Assembly: GCA_016744455.1 (NCBI GenBank)
Contig: JADGEI010000004.1
Coordinates: 1-64,000 of the forward strand
Length of the DNA stretch: 64,000 nt
Direction: 5' to 3'
Source of the DNA: Alcanivoracaceae bacterium
Lineage (GTDB): Bacteria > Pseudomonadota > Gammaproteobacteria > Xanthomonadales > Marinicellaceae
Positions 46,766 through 56,321 of the stretch are shown piece by piece (the stretch's first letter is position 1; every line of letters begins with the position of its first letter). A model generated the notes under the pieces. It saw only the letters and a program-made list of their open reading frames with translations, was not told where the DNA came from and ran no database searches. The position numbers and the translations under genes were made by a program.

Positions 46766-47560
46766 ATGAAAAGATATGCAATTATTACAGGTGCTTCGGC
46801 AGGAATCGGCCATGAATTTGCCAATCAATTAGCTAAAAATGGCTGGAATTTAATCCTAATTGCTCGCCGTAAAAATAAACTACAAGAGATTTGCCAGCAG
46901 CTGAAACAAGATTTTTCAATTGATACACATTATATTGTTGCCGATTTATCAGGTATAAACCAACCACAAAAAATCTATGATTACTGCAAGAAAAACACAC
47001 TTAATATAGCTATGTTAGTAAACAATGCTGGTTATGGAGTACCAGGAGATTTTGAAAAAAGCCATTGGCAAACTCATAGTGACTCACTACAAGTTATGTT
47101 GAATAGCGTTGTAGAATTATGTCATTTATTCTACCCTCAGATGCAGCATGAAAAATACGGCAGAATAATTAATGTTGCTTCATTAGCAGGTTTTGTTGCA
47201 CCAACCGCTGGTCATTGTTTGTACGGCGCAACCAAGGCTTTTCTCATTCGTTTTTCACATAGTTTAAATTTAGAAGGAAAAGAGCATGGTGTCCATGTAA
47301 CAGCATTGTGTCCTGGATTTACTTATACAGAATTTCATGATGTAAATGGAACAAGGGGAATGGTATCCAAACTTCCTAAATTTATGTGGATGAATGCTAA
47401 TGATGTGGTATCACAAGGAATTAATGCTGTTGAAAAGAACATTCCATTTAAAATTAATGGTAAAATAAACCGAATAATAGCTGCAGTAAGCAGTTCCACA
47501 CCAGATTGGTTTTCACGAATGCTTTTTGCTGGAAAATCAAATAAATACAGAAAACGATGA
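46766..47560 (+). CDS. SDR-family oxidoreductase
   Basis: A 264-residue short-chain dehydrogenase. NAD(P)-binding TGASAGIGHEFA near the N-terminus, NNAGYG, active-site Ser in NVASLAGF, and the Tyr-x-x-x-Lys motif in LYGATKAF. The RRKNKLQE stretch suggests NADPH preference. It is close to the YqjQ/DltE-type subgroup; substrate unknown. Its end overlaps the next gene by 4 bp (ATGA). Confidence 0.9.
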   Translation: MKRYAIITGASAGIGHEFANQLAKNGWNLILIARRKNKLQEICQQLKQDFSIDTHYIVADLSGINQPQKIYDYCKKNTLNIAMLVNNAGYGVPGDFEKSHWQTHSDSLQVMLNSVVELCHLFYPQMQHEKYGRIINVASLAGFVAPTAGHCLYGATKAFLIRFSHSLNLEGKEHGVHVTALCPGFTYTEFHDVNGTRGMVSKLPKFMWMNANDVVSQGINAVEKNIPFKINGKINRIIAAVSSSTPDWFSRMLFAGKSNKYRKR

Positions 47561-48426
47561 GCTTTTTAGAAGATTTAGAAAATAACAAAAATCCAAAAAA
47601 ACCAAAACAAATTAACAAGGTTGCAAACTCTGTTTCAAAAAATTTATGGGAAGGTTGTTATAAGTATTTCAAACACTTTGTTGGTATTATTGAAAAAAAC
47701 AAAGATGAATTCCCATTGGATTTCCATTTCACTTTTTTAAACATCGTTAGAAAAACTAAAGTTACAGGTCCATATGATATCATTAGAAAACAGACCGATG
47801 ATGAATTTTGCTTTGAGGTAAAACTAACAACAGAACTTTTACAACCAATCAAAATAACACGTAAGGACAAACGTTCTGCAGAACTTTTAAAACATAGACT
47901 TGAAAAAGATGGAATACATTCTAAAGTTACTAAAAAATCACCAAAAATCTATTTAGTAGAACTTAACCCCACTTTTCAATCTATTTTTTCTATCACCCTT
48001 TCAAAAGAATTAGAGTTTCATATTCACTATAAAAATATAGGCACGAGCAATAAGCGATCTGTTTTATTACACGAATCAAAAATAAATGAAAAATACATGG
48101 ATAAGCTTGCTCAGTATATAATCGGGCAAAATCCATCTCTATATACGGAAACTATTAGTAAAGAAGATATTGCAAAAATAAGAGGAAAAATTGAACATGA
48201 AAAAAACAAACAAAAATTAATTGATAAAAAAATACAAGAAGAAATCAACCATGAAAAGGACTTGTTAGAAGCAAGAAAAGCCAATACTTTAAAAGAAAAA
48301 TCAAAAAGATACCTTTCCAACCAGAGTGAAATAATAAAAAATAAATCTAAAAAATTTTTACAAGCCAAAAGTTATAAAATTAAAAATACGATATTAACTA
48401 AAATTAATAACTTAAAAAAGAAATAA
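47557..48426 (+). CDS. lysine-rich coiled-coil protein of unknown function
   Basis: A 289-residue protein not recognised. The first 200 residues look globular (DFHFTFLNIVRKTKVTGPYD; EFCFEVKLTTELLQPIKI; HIHYKNIGTSNKRSVLLHES). The last 90 are strongly basic and helical, with KNKSKKFLQAKSYKIKNTI near the end. No signal peptide or membrane segment, so cytoplasmic; the tail could bind nucleic acid or ribosome. It overlaps the SDR gene by 4 bp and faces a small minus-strand ORF. Confidence 0.7.
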   Translation: MSFLEDLENNKNPKKPKQINKVANSVSKNLWEGCYKYFKHFVGIIEKNKDEFPLDFHFTFLNIVRKTKVTGPYDIIRKQTDDEFCFEVKLTTELLQPIKITRKDKRSAELLKHRLEKDGIHSKVTKKSPKIYLVELNPTFQSIFSITLSKELEFHIHYKNIGTSNKRSVLLHESKINEKYMDKLAQYIIGQNPSLYTETISKEDIAKIRGKIEHEKNKQKLIDKKIQEEINHEKDLLEARKANTLKEKSKRYLSNQSEIIKNKSKKFLQAKSYKIKNTILTKINNLKKK

Positions 48427-48428
48427 TG

Positions 48429-48599
48429 TTAACCAACTAATTTCAATTCACACTTGCTATGGATTTGTTTAGCCTGCTTAATCTTAAGCCTAAACAATTT
48501 TGTAAGCTCTATTCTTTCATTAAATGTAACTTTATAATCTGCAATTTCTTCAATAATATCTTCTATTTCATCTAATATTCTAACTAAATCGTGTTGCAT
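48429..48599 (-). CDS. 56-residue helical protein, faintly XseB-like
   Basis: A small ORF beginning MQHDLVRILDEIEDIIEEI, with AAAGAGA placed 5-11 nt before the ATG. It is predicted to be two helices. The layout LDEIEDIIEEI...F.ERIEL...LKIKQAKQI..KCELKL has the length and charge pattern of exonuclease VII small subunits (XseB), but the match is weak and no xseA is nearby. It is tail to tail with the lysine-rich gene, with 2 bp between the stops. Confidence 0.5.
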   Translation of the reverse strand: MQHDLVRILDEIEDIIEEIADYKVTFNERIELTKLFRLKIKQAKQIHSKCELKLVG

Positions 48600-48820
48600 A
48601 TTAATCTCTTTAAATTTGAATTGTTTTCATATTTTAATGACTTTATAAAAAATAGTAATAGGAAAAACACTTCTTCTTTGTAGGAAATTTCATACAACCC
48701 ACATAGGTATGTTTTAAAATTACCATGTACAAAGGTATTTTTGAAATAGCGCTTGACCAGACAAGTGCATTCGGATATGGTGAGCAAAACTATTAAACAA
48801 CTATATAAATTGGGTGCAAT
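48600..48820. other. intergenic region upstream of gpmI
   Basis: 221 bp between the small minus-strand ORF and gpmI. Apart from the promoter at 48753-48781 I see no gene. A long open frame on the minus strand here lacks a ribosome site and overlaps the start of the small ORF, so it is not called. Confidence 0.5.
48753..48781 (+). promoter_or_regulatory. candidate sigma70 promoter for gpmI
   Basis: TTGACC (48753-48758), 17-bp spacer, TATGGT (48776-48781). A start near 48788 would give a leader of about 33 nt before the gpmI GTG. Five of six bases match in the -35 box and four of six in the -10 box. Confidence 0.45.
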
Positions 48821-50359
48821 GTGAAGCTTGAAGAAAAGAAAGGTACTGTTCTCTTATGTATTTTAGATGGTGTTGGAATCGGGCCCAAAAATAATTCAAA
48901 TGCCATACATGTTGCAAATACACCGACACTTGATATGTTAATCTCTAATCACCCCAATTCCCAATTGCGCTCAGATGGAGAATATGTTGGTGTGCCACGA
49001 GGCCAAATGGGGAATTCCGAAATTGGACACATTACAATAGGATCTGGACGCGTCATTCAACAATCTTTAGTCAAAATCTCATCAGAAATTAACAATAATG
49101 AATTACAAAATAGGCCTTCATACAGTCAATTTATCAACGAAAGTCAAAAGAGTAATGCCATTCATCTAATTGGTTTACTTTCTGATGGCGGCATACATAG
49201 CCATATAGAACATGCTTTAGGGCTTTGTAAGCTACTTAATCAATTAAATAAACCTATATTAGTTCATGCGATTACGGATGGAAGGGATACTGCAATACAT
49301 GCTGGAATTGAACAATTACGTTATTTCCAAAACCAAATTAGCGAACTTAGAAATGTTGAAATAGTATCTGTAATTGGTAGATACTATGCCATGGACAGGG
49401 ATAACAGATGGGATAGAACGGAAATGGCATGGGATTTATATACAAAAGGCATTGGGGAAAAATTCAACTCACCAATGGAAGCACTGCAGTCTAGCTATGA
49501 TAAAGGGCTATCTGATGAGCATATAAAACCTTGTACTATCAACGTTAACAATGATTTCGACAATACAATTAACAATCAAGATGCTGTATTTTTGTTTAAT
49601 TTTCGTGGTGATAGAATGCGACAAATTACCCGCTGCTTTTTAGGTTTTAATGACGTGGGTTTTAACTACAAAAAACTAGAATTAAAAACAACAGCGATAA
49701 TGTCAATGTACGATTCTCAGTTTAAAAATAAATGCCATATAATTTACCCCCCAGAAACATGTGAAAACACATTAGGTGAAGTCGTTTCGGCAGCAGGAAT
49801 GAAACAACTACGTATTGCTGAAACTGAAAAATATGCCCATGTAACATTTTTCTTTAATAATGGAAGAGAAGAACCTTTCAAGTATGAAAGCAGAGAACTG
49901 ATACCATCGCCAAGAGATGTAGCAACTTATGATTTAAAGCCTGAAATGTCACTGCCCATATTGACTTCAAAATTAGCCAAAACGATTAAATCTAATGAAT
50001 TTGATTTAATCGTATTAAACATAGCTAATGCCGATATGGTAGGACATTCAGGCAATTTTAATGCTGCAATAAAGGCAGTAGAATATATTGACAGCTCTTT
50101 AAAACAAATAACATCAGCCATTGATATTGTGAATGGACAATTATTAATCATCGCAGATCATGGTAATATTGAACAAATGTCAATAAATGGAAAACCTTCA
50201 ACAACACATACAGTAAATCCAGTACCATGCATCTACTACGGAAACAAAGATGTCAAATTGAATAATGGTTCACTTGCAGATGTCGCACCAACTATTTTAA
50301 ACATGTTAGAATTGAAGACACCCTCAGAGATGACAGGGAAATCTTTGTTCAAAAAATGA
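48821..50359 (+). CDS. gpmI: cofactor-independent phosphoglycerate mutase
   Basis: Interconverts 3- and 2-phosphoglycerate in glycolysis, using two manganese ions. The 512-residue protein has CILDGVGIGP (metal Asp), nucleophile Ser in MGNSEIGH (about residue 66), HAITDGRDTA, NFRGDRMRQITR, ADMVGHSGNF and ADHGNIEQM. Length fits iPGM. The start is GTG with no strong ribosome site in view; the conserved core begins about 9 residues later. Confidence 0.96.
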   Translation: MKLEEKKGTVLLCILDGVGIGPKNNSNAIHVANTPTLDMLISNHPNSQLRSDGEYVGVPRGQMGNSEIGHITIGSGRVIQQSLVKISSEINNNELQNRPSYSQFINESQKSNAIHLIGLLSDGGIHSHIEHALGLCKLLNQLNKPILVHAITDGRDTAIHAGIEQLRYFQNQISELRNVEIVSVIGRYYAMDRDNRWDRTEMAWDLYTKGIGEKFNSPMEALQSSYDKGLSDEHIKPCTINVNNDFDNTINNQDAVFLFNFRGDRMRQITRCFLGFNDVGFNYKKLELKTTAIMSMYDSQFKNKCHIIYPPETCENTLGEVVSAAGMKQLRIAETEKYAHVTFFFNNGREEPFKYESRELIPSPRDVATYDLKPEMSLPILTSKLAKTIKSNEFDLIVLNIANADMVGHSGNFNAAIKAVEYIDSSLKQITSAIDIVNGQLLIIADHGNIEQMSINGKPSTTHTVNPVPCIYYGNKDVKLNNGSLADVAPTILNMLELKTPSEMTGKSLFKK

Positions 50360-50420
50360 CATTAAAAATACTCTTATCAAGATATAGAATAGTAAAGTTT
50401 AACTCATACCACAGCCAACA

Positions 50421-51557
50421 TCACTCAAAACTATCTGTAAATACATTTAAGTATTCAGATAATCCCCAATCACCAATTGGGTAAAAAATTGGACCACCAA
50501 ACTTACAAACCAACCCCATATTAGCTAAATCATTAACTGCGGTTCTATACCAAAATACGATATCTTCATCAATCAAAGATTCACCATTTACCAAAGCATT
50601 TTCATTCATTGAACATTGGCCCAGGCTATTATTGCCTGGTGTATCAGAATATTCCGGAATCCCTAGCCCTGCAATTATTTTATATTTAGTCACCATAACA
50701 TCAGTATTGTGGTAATTACTTGGGTTATGTGGCGGGTTATTGACATCAACTAAATAATCCTCAGCTGTTGCCTCAACTCTAAAACCTCTCCCTGATTGGC
50801 TATCAATAATACTCCATGTATTATTTCTTCTTTCATTTCTAAAATCCATAAATTCTGTAGTTTTTAGATTTCCTTGATTAAAAACCTGATCATGATCCGA
50901 ACCATCAATATCAAAATTGATTCTATAATACGCATGATGCCAATGAGTAGTGTCCGAAAATGTTCCAGTGCTGTTTCCAAAACCAAACCTAGGTTCTATT
51001 CGGCCATCTAAATGAAAAGTATATCGGGATGAATACTTATACCATGAAGCAGAATGATTAGTTGTTAATACTAACCTATCATCATATTTTTCAACTTCTA
51101 CACCTGACAAACAATCGCTTAAATCGCCTACAAAATCATTAGGGTCACCAGTAGTTAAGTCTTTAAAAGGGCAGTTTCCTACGACTTGAGTTTCACTAGA
51201 GGAAATATCACAAGTGGTAATCGCTTGACGTGTTGGGTTTTCTATTTTATTTGCCTTTAAAAAATTAGATGGTGTATCTTTCCAATCTCGATAACAAGTA
51301 TTGGAAGTATAGTTTGCAAAAAGCATTGGAATATGAGCCCTTTCCAGTGCATAGTGCCCAACATAATAAGCATCTCTTATTTCTAGGCTAGATCCATCAG
51401 CAGCAGAACTATGGTTTGGAGCAAGATAACACATTTCCCAAATAGGGTTATTTGTAGGCCAACTAACCTTCACTTCTCCTGGCCCATTACAACTAGGACT
51501 ACCTGCCATAGAATTAAGCGTCACAGATATTAAAATCATTGTAATTATTCTCTTCAT
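50421..51557 (-). CDS. exported copper-amine-oxidase-like protein
   Basis: A 378-residue secreted protein (signal peptide about 1-18) whose layout follows the catalytic beta-sandwich of copper amine oxidases: SSLEIRDAYYVGHYALERAHIPMLF, then WYKY (172-175) where family members have NYDY/NYEY, FHLDGRIEPRFGFG, HWHHAYYRINFDIDG (205-219) with an HxH copper pair, and DEDIVFWYRTAVND. The quinone-forming Tyr173 is present but its Asn and Asp neighbours are Trp and Lys, and the third copper His (HxPxxED) appears missing. It may be inactive or altered. It ends in VFTDSFE. Confidence 0.65.
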   Translation of the reverse strand: MKRIITMILISVTLNSMAGSPSCNGPGEVKVSWPTNNPIWEMCYLAPNHSSAADGSSLEIRDAYYVGHYALERAHIPMLFANYTSNTCYRDWKDTPSNFLKANKIENPTRQAITTCDISSSETQVVGNCPFKDLTTGDPNDFVGDLSDCLSGVEVEKYDDRLVLTTNHSASWYKYSSRYTFHLDGRIEPRFGFGNSTGTFSDTTHWHHAYYRINFDIDGSDHDQVFNQGNLKTTEFMDFRNERRNNTWSIIDSQSGRGFRVEATAEDYLVDVNNPPHNPSNYHNTDVMVTKYKIIAGLGIPEYSDTPGNNSLGQCSMNENALVNGESLIDEDIVFWYRTAVNDLANMGLVCKFGGPIFYPIGDWGLSEYLNVFTDSFE

Positions 51558-51571
51558 ATTCTCTCTCTTTT

Positions 51572-52162
51572 TTATTTAGTTACTTGGTGTTTAAATGCTT
51601 GTTTGGGATGCATATCAAAATCAGGGTAAACGACCTTTTTATCTGTCAACCTTACAATCGAATGGGCCAAAATCCCCACTTCAGGTGTTGATGCAAAGAC
51701 ATGAACACATCGACTCCCTAATTTACATTCCTTTTCATCAGCAAAATTAAATCCTCCATAAACCCTAATCATCAATTCTGTTTCCTTAAAATGTTTCATA
51801 ACTGTTTCATTCTTTTTAAACAATTCAAAAGCTTTCAACATTTCTTCCTGTGCGATACCACCGTCGATATTTATGCTCCACTTTTCATTTAATAGTAAGC
51901 CATTTGTATCGTAAGTCTGGATAAATCCTTGTTTCTTCTTATAACTAAACCCCTGTTTAAAAGTTCTATAAACTTTTCCTTGATCTGTTTTGATTCTATC
52001 ATTCCAACTACTAACTGTTATTCTATCTATCAGTCCATTATCTTGGTAGGAGATATTTATTGCTTTATTAGGCAAATCAGCTTGATACAATGGCTGAAAC
52101 TTGTCGGATGCTAAACCAGTTAAAGCGTAAGAAAAAACTAAAAATATAAATATTTTTTTCAT
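51572..52162 (-). CDS. exported protein of unknown function
   Basis: A 196-residue protein with a signal peptide (about 1-18). Two regions stand out: a beta-rich first half (SYQDNGLIDRITVSSW; KWSINIDGG) and VYGGFNFADEKECKLGSRCVHVF with a Cys pair, then HSIVRLTDKKVVYPDFD. NETVMKHFKETELMIRVYGG faintly recalls the small N-terminal domains of amine oxidases, so it may supply the part that the downstream gene lacks; this is a guess. It is 2 bp from the cytochrome stop and 14 bp from the next start. Confidence 0.72.
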   Translation of the reverse strand: MKKIFIFLVFSYALTGLASDKFQPLYQADLPNKAINISYQDNGLIDRITVSSWNDRIKTDQGKVYRTFKQGFSYKKKQGFIQTYDTNGLLLNEKWSINIDGGIAQEEMLKAFELFKKNETVMKHFKETELMIRVYGGFNFADEKECKLGSRCVHVFASTPEVGILAHSIVRLTDKKVVYPDFDMHPKQAFKHQVTK

Positions 52163-52164
52163 AT

Positions 52165-54015
52165 TTACTCCGAAATTTGTATTGTTGATGAAACCATATC
52201 AACTGGTGCTGATTTACCGTTGTTTTCCCATAAGGTTTTCATAAACGCTGATCGTGATTGATTAGCAGGGCCTACTGTTTGACTTCTATTACATAAAGTA
52301 TTTTCGCTAGGTATCATATTATTGGTGCTCTCATTGTCTAAAAACTCGATATAGTCCTTACTGGCAGTTTGGTATTTTAACGTTGCTGTAATTGTTAAAG
52401 GTAATGGCGTCCCCATTGGAATAGTGAAATTATATAAAGTTTCATCGAAATTAACCGTTTGATTCGGGAACCCAGGCCTTGCAGGATATACGATTCCTAC
52501 AGGTTTAGTTTCAATATCATTTCCTCCTAAGAAACCAAGGGGAGGAATTCTATTGTCTTTTAATATACAATTATTCAATGCAAAATGAAATTGTTTATTT
52601 CCTGCAACTTCAAACACACAAGTATTTCCCATGGCATCCCACTGGCCTTGTTGTGCTTCATACACTTTTGCACCCGCCTCAGTTAGTTCTGCTGTAGCAA
52701 TGTCATATGCTCCGCTTTCAAAAATCATATTATCGCCAGCATCTTTAACTTGTAAATTTATCCACATTCTTCTCCCCTCAGGGTAACCTGTTGGTAATTT
52801 ATGTCCAGTTAAATTTGTTACCTTTACATTCACTTGACCTTGAGTTGGAGTACTTGAGATAACAGATAATTCTATTGTTGCACTTTTATTCTGTAACATA
52901 TCAAGAGCAGAAACTATTGTTCTATTAAAAGCATCAGTTCTACTTAACGATCCACTATTATCAAGTCCTGCACCATATTGATTTCGTAAAACCAGTGGCA
53001 TCCAACTATTTCCACCTGCAAACTCGTGAGTTTTTAAATCCCCAAATCGTGCACCTGCATTATTAAAACTACATGCTCTAGCATTTGGGTCAGTAGCTTG
53101 AGGCATATGACAATCTTGGCATGTCGTATTGATTGAGGTATTCTCTATAGTGGTTTCAAAGCTCTCTTGAAAAAATGAATCAGAATAAAGGCTCTGTTTC
53201 CATTCACTAAAAGTTCTTTCAATAGGCATAGCTAAACCCGTATCAACGCCAGTTTCATCAATCAATGTTTTAGCAATAGTAAGTACACCGTTATTTAAAA
53301 TTTCTGGTGAAGAAACGTTGTGACAAGACCCACAGAACTCACCTTGTTTAACAAAACTAGAGTATTCCCACTCATGAGGTATTGATAAAGGCTGAGTATA
53401 CGGGCCTTTTCGGCATGGGCCAAAACTAGTGCTATCTGGGTTGTCACATTCAGTATCATCCAACCATACATTAGAGTTTTCTTGTATAATCGGTTCATTT
53501 GCTGGTCCTTTAGCCTCTTGTCTATGACAAAAATGACAGGTAACACCTTGATAATCATTTAATTTTGACTCAGAAGAAATAACAGTTCCTGTCAACTCAC
53601 AACCATTTGCATAACTCATATTACCAGTAGCATCTTTTGTATGGCCTGCATAAAACCCAGTAGGTGTATGACATCTAATACAAAAATCACCGACTCCAGG
53701 CAAATCATTATTTGCAATATCAACAGCAGCCCAAAATAATGGATCTCTCGTTGCGTTTGCCATCATTGAACCAGCCCAAGTTGGAAAAGGCATATAAGTA
53801 TCATCAGAAGCCATTGCTGTAAAACCACCATGGCAATCACCACAATTACTTGAAGATTCAATATCGAATGACAAGTGTGGCTGTGTCCCGTGTGAAGTGA
53901 AATCATCAACTCCGCCAAGTGCCATTAAAAGCGATTTTGGATAGCTCTCCACATCTTGTGAAAATGTAGACGCGCTAACAAATAACAATAAAAAAAATAG
54001 AAAATTTGATTTCAT
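52165..54015 (-). CDS. exported pentaheme cytochrome c
   Basis: A 616-residue protein with a signal peptide (about 1-19, cut after TFS/Q) and five CxxCH haem sites: Cys58 (CGDCH), Cys112 (CIRCH), Cys160 (CHFCH), Cys228 (CGSCH) and Cys299 (CQDCH). The C-terminal half has no haem motif and resembles a beta domain of the multihaem cytochrome c554-like proteins (VKVTNLTGHKLPTGYPEGRRMW with a conserved HKLPTGYP-type loop). ATG 54015 is chosen over 54141 because it starts the signal peptide. First gene of the exported redox trio; electron partners unknown. Confidence 0.87.
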   Translation of the reverse strand: MKSNFLFFLLLFVSASTFSQDVESYPKSLLMALGGVDDFTSHGTQPHLSFDIESSSNCGDCHGGFTAMASDDTYMPFPTWAGSMMANATRDPLFWAAVDIANNDLPGVGDFCIRCHTPTGFYAGHTKDATGNMSYANGCELTGTVISSESKLNDYQGVTCHFCHRQEAKGPANEPIIQENSNVWLDDTECDNPDSTSFGPCRKGPYTQPLSIPHEWEYSSFVKQGEFCGSCHNVSSPEILNNGVLTIAKTLIDETGVDTGLAMPIERTFSEWKQSLYSDSFFQESFETTIENTSINTTCQDCHMPQATDPNARACSFNNAGARFGDLKTHEFAGGNSWMPLVLRNQYGAGLDNSGSLSRTDAFNRTIVSALDMLQNKSATIELSVISSTPTQGQVNVKVTNLTGHKLPTGYPEGRRMWINLQVKDAGDNMIFESGAYDIATAELTEAGAKVYEAQQGQWDAMGNTCVFEVAGNKQFHFALNNCILKDNRIPPLGFLGGNDIETKPVGIVYPARPGFPNQTVNFDETLYNFTIPMGTPLPLTITATLKYQTASKDYIEFLDNESTNNMIPSENTLCNRSQTVGPANQSRSAFMKTLWENNGKSAPVDMVSSTIQISE

Positions 54016-54149
54016 AACTGCGTATAAAAATGATAATATCAAGAGTAGCAAATATAACATAACTATGTCTTCAATTTCAATTGAGCTATTCGCAATATAG
54101 AATAAAGCATGATAAAGTACGTCCTCTTTAATGATATGCAATTAATACA

Positions 54150-55727
54150 ATGACCGAAATGCAAAATAGGCGAACATTTGCCATCATTTCCCATCCTGAT
54201 GCAGGTAAAACGACTATCACTGAAAAAATATTATTATTTGGTGGAGCAATAAACATTGCTGGTGCAGTTAAATCAAATAAAACCGCAAAAGGCGCAACCT
54301 CTGATTGGATGGAAATGGAACAAGAAAGAGGTATATCTGTAACCTCTTCTATCATGCAATTCCCTTACAAAGACTGCACCATTAACTTACTTGACACACC
54401 AGGTCATGCTGATTTTTCTGAAGATACTTACCGCACATTAACAGCGGTAGATTCTGCACTGATGGTAATAGATTGTGCAAAAGGTGTGGAGCAACGGACC
54501 ATTAAACTAATGGAAGTCTGTCGATTACGAACCACGCCGATTTTTACCTTTATTAACAAACTTGACCGTGAAGGCAGAGACCCAATAGAGTTATTGGACG
54601 AAGTCGAAGATATTTTAAAAATTAATTGCGCACCAATTACTTGGCCTATCGGAATGGGAAAACGCTTAAAGGGAGTCTATCATTTTATTGAAGATAAAGT
54701 ATTATTGTATGAAGCTGGAAAGAATTACGAAACACAAAAAGCCGAAATCATCCATGGTTTGGACTCAAAAAAACTCGATGAAGCATTGGGTAATGAAGCA
54801 GAAGACTTTAGAGAAGAAGTTGAGTTAGTCAAAGGGGCCAGTCATGATTTCAATAAACAATCGTATTTAAATGGTGAGTTAACCCCCGTATTTTTTGGCT
54901 CTGCAATTAATAATTTTGGTGTAGAACCATTATTAGATGCTTTTGCAGAACACGCACCTGCTCCCCAAGCAAGAGCAACTGATTCACGTATTGTAGAACC
55001 AACTGAAAATGACTTCACTGGTTTTGTTTTTAAAATACAAGCCAACATGGATCCAAAACATCGTGACAGGATTGCCTTTATGCGTATCTGTTCAGGGCAA
55101 TACTCTCAAGGAATGAAAGTCAAACAAGTCAGGACAGGGAAAGAATTAAAAATCCCAAATGCCTTAACGTTCTTAGCTGAACAACGTGAACACCTAAAAC
55201 ATGCTTATACCGGTGATATTATCGGCGTTCACAATCATGGCACAATTAGTATCGGTGATACTTTTACCATGGGGGAAGACCTAACTTTTACTGGCATACC
55301 TAGTTTTGCTCCCGAATTGTTTCGTCGTGCACAACTCAAAGACCCATTGAAATTAAAAGCCTTACAAAAAGGGCTAGCTCAATTATCTGAAGAAGGAGCA
55401 ACTCAATTTTTTAAACCACATATGTCTAACGATTTAATCCTTGGTGCAATTGGTGTTTTACAGTTTGAAGTTGTAGCCTACAGATTACTACGTGAATATA
55501 ATGTTGAAGCATTGTTTGAGAACATTAATGTAGCCACAGCAAGATGGGTAAGTGCTAAAAATGAAAAAGAACTTGTTAAGTTTAAAAATAAAGCAGCACA
55601 AAATCTCGCTAATGATGCTCATGGGCATCTAGTGTATATTGCCCCTACCTATGTCAATTTACAACTAACTGAAGAAAGATTTCCTGAAATCCAGTTTCAC
55701 AAAACTACTGAAGGGTTAAAGAATTAA
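54150..55727 (+). CDS. prfC: peptide chain release factor 3
   Basis: Translational GTPase that removes RF1/RF2 from the ribosome after termination. The 525-residue protein has the P-loop SHPDAGKTT, switch region [21 protein letters not shown]3 DTPGH, and NKLD, then the RF3-specific [13 protein letters not shown] and [19 protein letters not shown] stretches. Length is normal. Its ATG is 134 bp from the divergent cytochrome ATG. Confidence 0.97.
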   Translation: MTEMQNRRTFAIISHPDAGKTTITEKILLFGGAINIAGAVKSNKTAKGATSDWMEMEQERGISVTSSIMQFPYKDCTINLLDTPGHADFSEDTYRTLTAVDSALMVIDCAKGVEQRTIKLMEVCRLRTTPIFTFINKLDREGRDPIELLDEVEDILKINCAPITWPIGMGKRLKGVYHFIEDKVLLYEAGKNYETQKAEIIHGLDSKKLDEALGNEAEDFREEVELVKGASHDFNKQSYLNGELTPVFFGSAINNFGVEPLLDAFAEHAPAPQARATDSRIVEPTENDFTGFVFKIQANMDPKHRDRIAFMRICSGQYSQGMKVKQVRTGKELKIPNALTFLAEQREHLKHAYTGDIIGVHNHGTISIGDTFTMGEDLTFTGIPSFAPELFRRAQLKDPLKLKALQKGLAQLSEEGATQFFKPHMSNDLILGAIGVLQFEVVAYRLLREYNVEALFENINVATARWVSAKNEKELVKFKNKAAQNLANDAHGHLVYIAPTYVNLQLTEERFPEIQFHKTTEGLKN

Positions 55728-55772
55728 CTAACAAAAGTTAATCAAAGTACATTGTAGATTTATTTCGTTAAT

Positions 55773-55806
55773 AAAAAAAAGCCTCTTAACTATAATTTAG
55801 AGGCTG
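55773..55806 (-). terminator. intrinsic terminator downstream of ihfB
   Basis: AGCCTCT (55780-55786) pairs with AGAGGCT (55799-55805), 12-nt loop. On the minus strand it is followed by eight T (55780-55773). It lies about 80 nt after the ihfB stop and 50 nt after the convergent prfC stop. Confidence 0.7.
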
Positions 55807-55884
55807 GCAGTGTTTCTTATTGATATTCTGTCGCTGGTTTTATCCATAACAACATAGTTTAGAGACGAGTTTTAAGAAATGGTG

Positions 55885-56193
55885 CTATTGATTTTTAATA
55901 GAATCCATAACACGTTCTTTAAGATCCTTACCTGGTTTAAAATGAGGGGCATATTTAATACCTAGAGCCACTGATTCGCCAGTTTTAGGGTTCCTACCCA
56001 TACGAGGCTTTCTTTCTCGTAGAGTAAAGCTGCCAAATCCACGTATTTCAATACGTTCTCCAGAAGCAATCGCAGAGCTCATTGTATTGATTAATTCTTT
56101 GACAGACAAAGAAATATCTGATTTCAGTAATCCTGAGTCAGATAACTTTGTATTTAGAATGTTAATTAGTTCAGATCGAGTTACGCTTTTCAT
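55885..56193 (-). CDS. ihfB: integration host factor beta subunit
   Basis: DNA-bending HU-family protein that pairs with IHF alpha. The 102-residue protein has VTRSELINILNTKL at the start, ERIEIRGFGSFTLRERKPRMGRNPKTGE (the beta-arm with the Arg-Asn-Pro tip) and APHFKPGKDLKERV. ATG 56193 is chosen; the longer in-frame start at 56232 adds a hydrophobic leader foreign to the family. It follows rpsA as in most gammaproteobacteria, but with a strong terminator between. Confidence 0.95.
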   Translation of the reverse strand: MKSVTRSELINILNTKLSDSGLLKSDISLSVKELINTMSSAIASGERIEIRGFGSFTLRERKPRMGRNPKTGESVALGIKYAPHFKPGKDLKERVMDSIKNQ

Positions 56194-56213
56194 TGTATTT
56201 ATTATAAACAGTT

Positions 56214-56254
56214 CTTTAAAAAAGAAAAGCACCTAATCGAAATTAGATGCTTTT
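56214..56254 (-). terminator. rpsA terminator with UUCG tetraloop
   Basis: A 13-bp stem, AAAAGCACCTAAT (56225-56237) with ATTAGATGCTTTT (56242-56254), whose one plus-strand mismatch reads as a G-U pair in the minus RNA. The loop is UUCG on the minus strand, followed by TTTTCTTTTTT. It should separate rpsA from ihfB transcripts, at least partly. Confidence 0.8.
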
Positions 56255-56321
56255 TTATTTTCAAATTCAATTACTTGAATATAAATTAGTAAAAACTAAT
56301 ATAGATTAAAGTGATTTTGGA

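Noticed and set aside
48584..48787. 67-codon open frame on the minus strand
   Set aside because: Overlaps the better supported small ORF and the gpmI promoter; no ribosome site.
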